Assembly: GCA_039931435.1 (NCBI GenBank)
Contig: JBDTRY010000224.1
Location: forward strand, 1 to 6,279
DNA from: JBDTRY01 sp039931435
Lineage (GTDB): Bacteria > Acidobacteriota > Thermoanaerobaculia > Gp7-AA8
DNA length: 6,279 nucleotides
Direction of reading: 5' to 3'
The notes below the pieces were generated by a model. That model had not been told where the DNA came from. It did not search any database and worked only from the letters and a program-made list of their open reading frames with translations. A program made the position numbers and the translations under genes. Shown piece after piece: positions 1 through 3,817 of the stretch (position 1 is the stretch's first letter; each line of letters starts with the position of its first letter).

Positions 1-320
1 CCGTCCGGATCATCGATGCGGAATTCGGTCATGCCGTAAAAGCTGACCTCGAGGTCAGGGATGTCGAGACCATTTCCTCGCACCTGGCTGTGGTACTCGG
101 CAATGTCATCCGGATAGAGGTAGAGGACCGAATCGCGAGTAGCCGCCGGATGCACGTTGATGGACTCATCCACCATCAGACGGCAGTCGCCAAGACACAG
201 TTTCGCCCAACGCCAGTCATCATTTCGGCGTTCGACGCTGAAGCCGAGCTTCTGATAGAAGGCGACGCTTGCGGGCATGCTTCTCACAGGCAGCATGGGG
301 ATGAGGCGGGTCATCTTCAC
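1..320 (-). CDS. VOC (glyoxalase/bleomycin-resistance) family protein, 3' end cut by window edge
   Basis: The visible 106 codons encode a small vicinal-oxygen-chelate fold protein. The N-terminal strand reads IPMLPVRSM (residues 7-15), followed by the helix signature SVAFYQKLGF (18-27). A second half runs through SVLYLYPDD (64-72) to the typical closing motif GMTEFRIDDPDG (96-107), with Glu99 in the usual metal/active-site position. Family members of this type are about 115-130 residues long, so perhaps 10-20 residues are missing beyond base 1. The first-strand position that is often His in metal-dependent members is not His here, so it looks more like the bleomycin-resistance-like branch than glyoxalase I; the substrate cannot be read. 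I chose the GTG at 320 because GGAGG (326-330) lies 5 nt upstream. The ATG at 314, in the same frame, would leave 11 nt. The gene appears to be transcribed alone, away from the repeat region. Confidence 0.85.
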   Translation of the reverse strand, partial: MKMTRLIPMLPVRSMPASVAFYQKLGFSVERRNDDWRWAKLCLGDCRLMVDESINVHPAATRDSVLYLYPDDIAEYHSQVRGNGLDIPDLEVSFYGMTEFRIDDPD

Positions 321-325
321 TGGAA

Positions 326-331
326 CCTCCC
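326..331 (-). promoter_or_regulatory. Ribosome binding site of the VOC gene, favours the GTG start
   Basis: On the minus strand GGGAGG lies 5 nt before GTG (318-320) and 11 nt before the in-frame ATG (312-314). The spacing favours the GTG, which adds two residues (M-K) before the ATG-encoded Met. Confidence 0.6.
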
Positions 332-357
332 GGGGTCAGACGCACAGCAGCTGCAAT

Positions 358-387
358 CTTATGGTTTTTTGCTCATCAGCGCGGCAA
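358..387 (-). promoter_or_regulatory. Possible promoter of the VOC gene
   Basis: On the minus strand TTGCCG (387-382) is separated by 18 nt from CATAAG (363-358). Each matches the sigma70 consensus at 4 of 6 positions. Transcription would start near 351, giving a leader of about 30 nt that includes the ribosome binding site. A separate TAGAAT at 403-398 is a better -10 but has no convincing -35. This is a pattern match only. Confidence 0.25.
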
Positions 388-453
388 TCGGGATTCGATT
401 CTATGCTCCGCGAGCGCGTGACCGGCGGCCCGGCACCGGGGCTCTTGTGCGAA

Positions 454-504
454 CACCGGCCTCACGGCCGGTGCTACGTTTCTGGCGCCGGCTTGCGCCG
501 GCTC
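454..504 (-). repeat. REP-like double-hairpin repeat, copy 1 (inverted)
   Basis: Read on the minus strand this copy starts with a GCCGGC-containing hairpin. A linker ending in GTAG follows, then a second hairpin with an 8-bp stem (CACCGGCC paired with GGCCGGTG) and loop GTGA. It is exactly 51 nt, the same length as the two downstream copies, and differs from copy 2 at 6 positions. Two of these, repeat positions 38 and 45, are opposite each other in the second stem and change together (G-C to C-G). It faces copies 2 and 3 head to head, with 106 nt between. Confidence 0.75.
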
Positions 505-610
505 ACGAATACGATCGCCCTGGTCGTCGCCGATGTGTGATCGATGGTGTCGAGTGCGTTCTGAAGAGTGAAACGTTCCAGTGGAGGCAATCGATGGGAA
601 TCAGTGGAGC

Positions 611-661
611 GAGCCGGCGTAAGCCGGCGCCAGAGACATAGCACCGGGCGTCAGCCCGGTG
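611..661 (+). repeat. REP-like double-hairpin repeat, copy 2
   Basis: The 51-nt unit runs from GAGCCGGCG to CCCGGTG. It holds a first palindromic block (AGCCGGCGTAAGCCGGC), a linker (CAGAGACATAG) and a second hairpin with an 8-bp stem (CACCGGGC paired with GCCCGGTG) around the loop GTCA. It matches copy 3 at 50 of 51 positions. The two-hairpin design resembles REP/BIME-type intergenic repeats, which in other bacteria are spread by RAYT transposases; no such enzyme is in this window. Confidence 0.8.
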
Positions 662-690
662 AAAACGAATGCTGCGACTGAAACGATTGT

Positions 691-741
691 GAGCCGGCGT
701 AAGCCGGCGACAGAGACATAGCACCGGGCGTCAGCCCGGTG
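691..741 (+). repeat. REP-like double-hairpin repeat, copy 3
   Basis: This is in the same orientation as copy 2 and is 80 nt downstream of it, start to start. The only difference is A at 710, where copy 2 has C at 630. It lies 46 nt past the stop codon of the minus-strand cysteine-rich protein gene, so on that transcript the CACCGGGC hairpin would be met first. It has no terminal U-run, so a role as a classical intrinsic terminator is doubtful. Confidence 0.8.
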
Positions 742-787
742 GTTTGCCCCAGCGCCCCCGAGCAGATATTGAGGGGACAGCCGCCGC

Positions 788-1678
788 TCAATTACAGGCG
801 CGGGCGTTTCCCAGCGCCAGCTCGCTCGCGGGCACTCGCTGGTTGAAGAGCGGAGCGGCATCCCGTATGGCGTCGATCGATCGTGCGGAGCTACTGCAGC
901 ATTTACTGGCATCGAGACGATGGACGATCGTGCCGGAAGGTGCGCACCACTGGTTGTGCCCGACGGTTCCCGTCCGATTCGGTACGGTGAAACTGACGGC
1001 GCGAGTCCAGTTGTACCCGGCCGCCAGACGTGAAAGCGCCCTGTCCCACGGGCCGCCGCAATGTCCATCCTGCGGGGCCATAGGTCCCGCCGTGCAGGCC
1101 ATCCCGTTCGGATTGGCAAAGCAGCACTCGTCGTGGTCCCAGCTCCCGGCGTTCACCCAGCAGACGCCGTTGAGGCAGAGAGAGAATGGCGTGGTCAACC
1201 CTTCACGCTGCGGACCGCAGCGTTGTCCGAGTCCGCCGAAACAGAAGTCTTCACGCAACCCGCAGAGGATCTTCGAGGAATTGAAGTCGATCCCGAGCAG
1301 GATTCGTCCGACGGGGCAGGCGTGCATTCCGCTCCGCGACGTTGTGGTGTCGGCCACGATGTTCATCAGTCCGATGTGCGCGCAGCTCACCTCGTTGCGC
1401 AGAGGGCTGACTCCTGTGACGGCATAGTCGGTCGGACAGGCCTTCGTTTGCTGCCTGATTGTCGAAGAGTCGGTGGATTCGAACGCGCTCGTGTACGGCG
1501 TGAAAAAGGTGTTGCAGAGAAGCCGATTGCCGTTCATGTCGACCCCAACAGCAAATTGTCCCAGTGGACATGCACGCATGTTGTTCCGTCGCGTACTGAG
1601 GTCGACAGTCTCGGCCGCTAACGCCACTGTGGCGATCAGAGAGAACGAAAGGCAAAAAACGACTGCAGCACGGCCCAT
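788..1678 (-). CDS. Secreted cysteine-rich repeat protein of unknown function
   Basis: This is a 296-residue protein that I cannot assign to a named family. A signal peptide covers residues 1-21: a short basic start, a hydrophobic core and ALA before the cut at Ala22, so it should act outside the cytoplasm. The mature part has 18 cysteines, consistent with a disulfide-rich exported protein. Residues 36-55, 80-99 and 120-139 are three copies of A-C-P-x6-G-[VI]-x8-C, each with exactly 18 residues from first to second Cys. The C-terminal half (146-296) holds more cysteines, including two CC pairs (185-186 and 260-261). Each CC pair follows a His and an Asp (H182-D183-E-C-C and H253-x-x-D256-x3-C-C). 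I chose the ATG at 1678 because AAGGAGG lies 7 nt upstream; the adjacent GTG at 1681 would leave only 4. It lies 157 nt downstream of the peroxidase gene on the same strand and probably has its own promoter. A binding or structural role is likely, but no catalytic motif is recognised. Confidence 0.8.
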   Translation of the reverse strand: MGRAAVVFCLSFSLIATVALAAETVDLSTRRNNMRACPLGQFAVGVDMNGNRLLCNTFFTPYTSAFESTDSSTIRQQTKACPTDYAVTGVSPLRNEVSCAHIGLMNIVADTTTSRSGMHACPVGRILLGIDFNSSKILCGLREDFCFGGLGQRCGPQREGLTTPFSLCLNGVCWVNAGSWDHDECCFANPNGMACTAGPMAPQDGHCGGPWDRALSRLAAGYNWTRAVSFTVPNRTGTVGHNQWCAPSGTIVHRLDASKCCSSSARSIDAIRDAAPLFNQRVPASELALGNARACN

Positions 1679-1685
1679 CACGTCG

Positions 1686-1692
1686 CCTCCTT
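1686..1692 (-). promoter_or_regulatory. Strong ribosome binding site of the cysteine-rich protein gene
   Basis: AAGGAGG on the minus strand is a full Shine-Dalgarno match. It is 7 nt before the ATG at 1678 and 4 nt before the neighbouring GTG at 1681, so it supports the ATG. Confidence 0.75.
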
Positions 1693-1760
1693 GCGCCGGA
1701 ACGAAAATCAGGGAAGGACGTGAGGCGTTCCTTCCGCAACCTTACTCGGTGAAGGACAAC

Positions 1761-1766
1761 AGTATA
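1761..1766 (-). promoter_or_regulatory. Possible -10 element for the cysteine-rich protein gene
   Basis: TATACT on the minus strand matches the sigma70 -10 consensus at 5 of 6 positions. It would give a leader of roughly 75 nt before the ATG at 1678. There is no good -35 at 16-18 nt, so it would need an activator or is a chance match. It touches the inverted repeat at 1766-1787. Confidence 0.3.
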
Positions 1767-1787
1767 TGCCGCCTATGTTGACGGCAT
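1766..1787. repeat. Inverted repeat ATGCCG-N10-CGGCAT, possible operator
   Basis: Perfect 6-bp arms (1766-1771 and 1782-1787) flank a 10-nt centre. It lies in the gap between the peroxidase gene and the cysteine-rich protein gene, immediately upstream of the possible -10 element on the minus strand. A dimeric regulator could bind there, but arms this short also occur by chance. Confidence 0.3.
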
Positions 1788-1835
1788 GATCATCGTGAGA
1801 ACGAGGGTTCCCGGTGTGCGGCCCCTATCCGGGTT

Positions 1836-2963
1836 TCACCCCGACCCCGCTTCCCCCAACCGCCCGTCCGTGAGCACCTCCCTGTCCGTCAGGCTGTTCA
1901 GGAATTCGATCAGGTCGCGCTTTTCGGTGGGAGTGATGAGGAAGGGTTTGATGTCCAGCTTCTGGCCGGGGCGCGGGGGGCCGCCGGCGGCATAGTGGTC
2001 GATTACTTCGTCGAGCGTTGCGAAGCGACCGTCGTGCATGTACGGTCCGGTCACCGCTATGTTGCGGAGCGTAGGGATGCGGAAGCGGCCCAGGCCGGCG
2101 TTGCGGTGTGTCACCGAAGCCAGTCCGGAGTCGGAGCTCTGGCCGTCCCAGGTTCCTGTGTTTCTGAATGCTGCTGGTTTCGGCGGGCTCTCGGCGGTGG
2201 TGACGTTGCCGCAGAAATCAAAGCCGCTGTGGCAAGTGGAACAGGCCGCGCGGGCCGAGAGGAAGACTCTCATGCCGCGCAGTGCGGCAGGGGACATAGC
2301 CTCCACATCGCCGTCATGGAGCATGCGGTCGAAGGGCGAGCGGCCGGAGATGATCGTCCGTTCGAATGAAGCGATGGCCCGGGCCACGTTGCCAACCGTG
2401 ACCGGCTCGTCGTCCGAGGGGAAGGATCGTGCAAAGAGTTCGCGGTATCGCACGTCGCTTCGCAGCCGCCGTTCCAGCTCCGGCAGACGTCCGGCGAAGC
2501 CCAGCTCCACGGGATGAACGTTCGTCAGCGGCACCAGCAGCTGCTCTTCGAACGTGCGCACCGACGGATCCGCCCAGGTGTACGCGGGACTGTAGACGGC
2601 GTTGATCAGGGACATGGTGTTGCGGTAATGCTCCGCTCCGGTCGATCCCACTGCGTGCGTGCGGCCGTCCGTGAATGCCTTCGACTGCTGGTGGCAACTG
2701 CCGCAACTGTAGGTCTCGTTCAGGGAGAGGCGCTTGTCGTAGAAGAGGCGTCGCCCCAGCGCCACTTTCTCCGCGGTGAGGGCGTTGTCGCCGGGAACGA
2801 GGGGCAGAGGAAATCCTGCCGGCAGCGGGACGACGTAACGCGACCGCTGATCGGGAAGAAGGTGTGCGACCTTGCGCAAGTTCTGGCTGTGGCAGCCGGC
2901 GGAAAGCCCGGCTGCCACCAGCAGAGCACTGGCAGTCGCCACTCGGATGAAACCAGCTACCAT
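1836..2963 (-). CDS. MauG/cytochrome c peroxidase-family dihaem protein, probable lipoprotein
   Basis: This 375-residue protein belongs to the bacterial dihaem cytochrome c peroxidase/MauG family, which reduces hydrogen peroxide or oxidises a partner in the periplasm. Two c-type haem motifs are present: C87-G-S-C-H91 and C241-S-T-C-H245. Other family marks are LGRRLFYDKRLS (69-80), RNTMSLINAVY (114-124), Trp130 near the usual inter-haem tryptophan, HPVELGF (150-156) with Glu153 at the catalytic glutamate position, and FRIPTLRN (294-301) followed by TGPYMHDGRFATL (305-317). Fourteen residues after His310 stands Tyr324, where classical peroxidases carry the methionine ligand and MauG a tyrosine. 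The N-terminus is a hydrophobic signal ending in LSAGC24, an imperfect lipobox with Ser at -3, so lipid anchoring is likely but not certain. I chose the ATG at 2963 because the signal peptide starts there; a longer frame to 3086 would bury the signal and overlap the upstream gene. The first 7 nt overlap the end of the TPR gene, which suggests coupled translation. Substrate and partner are unknown. Confidence 0.92.
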   Translation of the reverse strand: MVAGFIRVATASALLVAAGLSAGCHSQNLRKVAHLLPDQRSRYVVPLPAGFPLPLVPGDNALTAEKVALGRRLFYDKRLSLNETYSCGSCHQQSKAFTDGRTHAVGSTGAEHYRNTMSLINAVYSPAYTWADPSVRTFEEQLLVPLTNVHPVELGFAGRLPELERRLRSDVRYRELFARSFPSDDEPVTVGNVARAIASFERTIISGRSPFDRMLHDGDVEAMSPAALRGMRVFLSARAACSTCHSGFDFCGNVTTAESPPKPAAFRNTGTWDGQSSDSGLASVTHRNAGLGRFRIPTLRNIAVTGPYMHDGRFATLDEVIDHYAAGGPPRPGQKLDIKPFLITPTEKRDLIEFLNSLTDREVLTDGRLGEAGSG

Positions 2964-3613
2964 GTCGCTCCGGAGACCGACGCCGACTGCGTGGTGATCT
3001 CGGATCGCTGCGAAACCCATTTGGCGAAATCGTCGATCTGCTGCTGGGGAACGTCGCCGGCACTGGTGCGATGGGCGTCGACCCACTTCACCATGGCCGA
3101 GGAGAGCTTGGCCGCGCCGGGTTTGTCGCCGCCGTTGAAGAGAGTGAGGTAGGCCACCTTCACGTCATCGACGCGGTTCAACCCAAGGTAGGCCTCGCCG
3201 CGGTATTCGATGGCCTCGGCGAAGTTCGGCTGCAGCTCGAGGGCGTGATCGTAGGCCACGAGAGCGTCGCTGAAATGGCCGCTCTTGCGCAGGGCGTATC
3301 CCAGCTCGCCGAAGGCCTGAAACATGTTGGGATTGTTGTCGGTGGCCTTGCGCTGCAGGCGAACGGCATTTTCGTACGACTTCTGAATCTTTTCCTGAAG
3401 TCTGGCCTGCTTGCCGGCATCCTGTTCCGTGGTCAGTTCCTTCTCCATCTTCCAGGCTTTCTCACGGGCGCGGATGCCGTCGTTGTAAAAGTTGACGGAC
3501 TGTTCCTGCGGGGTCCGGGCCTGCGCCGGGGCGGGCTGGGTGCTCATGCCGCTGCCGAGCATCGTTGCGGCAGCGAGTGCTGCGACGGTTCCGATCAAAA
3601 GCTGTCTTTTCAT
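2957..3613 (-). CDS. Secreted tetratricopeptide-repeat protein
   Basis: This 218-residue protein has a signal peptide (residues 1-32, cut after A-Q-A) and so should work in the periplasm. A Lys/Glu/Gln-rich helical stretch (about 45-95) is followed by two TPR units. Residues 97-130 match the consensus well (FGELGYALRKSG, then ALVAYDHALELQPN); residues 131-164 are a weaker second copy starting FAEAIEYRGEAYLGLNR. The C-terminal 50 residues are probably helical and unassigned. TPRs are protein-binding scaffolds, so it is likely an adaptor or assembly factor, not an enzyme. The ATG at 3613 has AAGGAG 8 nt upstream. The gene is first in a two-gene operon: its TAG lies inside the start of the dihaem peroxidase gene (7-nt overlap). 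That pairing suggests the TPR protein serves the peroxidase, for example in maturation or docking, but this is inference. Three GTTCCGC repeats lie directly upstream of its ribosome binding site. Confidence 0.88.
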   Translation of the reverse strand: MKRQLLIGTVAALAAATMLGSGMSTQPAPAQARTPQEQSVNFYNDGIRAREKAWKMEKELTTEQDAGKQARLQEKIQKSYENAVRLQRKATDNNPNMFQAFGELGYALRKSGHFSDALVAYDHALELQPNFAEAIEYRGEAYLGLNRVDDVKVAYLTLFNGGDKPGAAKLSSAMVKWVDAHRTSAGDVPQQQIDDFAKWVSQRSEITTQSASVSGATW

Positions 3614-3621
3614 GGCCTGCT

Positions 3622-3627
3622 CTCCTT
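3622..3627 (-). promoter_or_regulatory. Ribosome binding site of the TPR gene
   Basis: AAGGAG on the minus strand lies 8 nt before the ATG at 3613. It sets the start and lies 3 nt downstream of the last GCGGAAC repeat unit in the transcript direction. Confidence 0.75.
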
Positions 3628-3630
3628 AAT

Positions 3631-3660
3631 GTTCCGCCAGAGTTCCGCTCACCGTTCCGC
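3631..3660 (-). repeat. Three GCGGAAC direct repeats upstream of the TPR gene
   Basis: GTTCCGC occurs on the plus strand at 3631-3637, 3642-3648 and 3654-3660, with start-to-start spacing of 11 and 12 nt, about one helical turn each. Read toward the TPR gene the unit is GCGGAAC. The array sits between the divergent region and the AAGGAG ribosome binding site. It may be a regulator-binding array on DNA, or, if transcribed, a leader with three GGA motifs followed by a fourth in the ribosome binding site. Confidence 0.5.
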
Positions 3661-3740
3661 CGGGTGGCGGCGCAACGACAGAGCGAGGACAACGATACGC
3701 CCGAGCGCGAAGCTTTCGGTGCGGGTAACGTTCGCGGCGT

Positions 3741-3774
3741 GTCAGGAAACGGTAAGAATCGGGGTCAGGAACCG
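3741..3774 (+). repeat. Direct-repeat array upstream of the kinase gene, candidate response-regulator site
   Basis: GTCAGGAAACG (3741-3751) and GTCAGGAACCG (3764-3774) match at 10 of 11 positions. Between them, at 3752, lies a degenerate unit in register (GTAAGAATCGG, 6 of 11 with the first). The starts are spaced 11 and 12 nt. OmpR/PhoB-type regulators typically bind tandem direct repeats at about 11-nt steps, and the regulator encoded downstream is of that type. The last unit also overlaps a small hairpin (3767-3784, 7-bp stem with one G-T pair, loop GCCT), an alternative reading. Confidence 0.45.
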
Positions 3775-3782
3775 CCTGGTTC

Positions 3783-3811
3783 TTGCGGACTGTGGCCCGT
3801 TTGCTCATTCT
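3783..3811 (+). promoter_or_regulatory. Possible weak promoter of the kinase-regulator operon
   Basis: TTGCGG (3783-3788) and CATTCT (3806-3811) are spaced 17 nt apart and lie directly downstream of the direct-repeat array. Both hexamers match the consensus at only 3 of 6 positions, as expected for an activator-dependent promoter. Transcription would start at or next to the ATG at 3818, which fits the lack of any Shine-Dalgarno sequence there. Weak pattern evidence only. Confidence 0.3.
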
Positions 3812-3817
3812 GCCTCG

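Larger units (their letters stand above)
321..787. other. Non-coding region (467 nt) with three double-palindrome repeats
   Basis: No convincing gene lies here. Open frames across this stretch on both strands have no ribosome binding site, start inside or run through the repeats, and encode low-complexity Arg/Pro/Ala-rich sequence. The left end holds the leader and possible promoter of the VOC gene. The rest carries three copies of a 51-nt repeat (454-504, 611-661 and 691-741) with unremarkable spacers. The right end is the downstream region of the cysteine-rich protein gene, whose stop codon is at 788-790. The nearest repeat copy starts 46 nt past that stop, so its hairpins could end or shield the transcript, although no U-run follows them. 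Confidence 0.7.

Noticed and set aside
90..641. Plus-strand open frame of 183 codons across the VOC gene and repeats
   Set aside because: It is antisense to the VOC gene, then runs through the double-hairpin repeats. It has no ribosome binding site and its composition is that of a shadow frame.
454..741. CRISPR array
   Set aside because: Units are palindromic, in mixed orientation and unevenly spaced (106 and 29 nt between them), with no cas genes. This fits REP-like elements instead.
611..741. Intrinsic terminators formed by the repeat hairpins
   Set aside because: The stems are strong, but neither strand has a U-run after them. They may slow or protect transcripts but do not meet the standard terminator form.
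744..1427. Plus-strand open frame antisense to the cysteine-rich protein gene
   Set aside because: The minus-strand frame has a signal peptide, regular Cys repeats and a full Shine-Dalgarno; this frame has none of these.
1810..1833. Possible terminator hairpin after the peroxidase gene
   Set aside because: The stem is only 5 bp (CCCGG/CCGGG) with a 14-nt loop, and no U-run follows on the minus strand.
2964..3086. N-terminal extension of the peroxidase to an upstream ATG at 3086
   Set aside because: It would add 41 Arg-rich residues before the signal peptide and lie wholly within the TPR gene. The ATG at 2963 gives a proper export signal.
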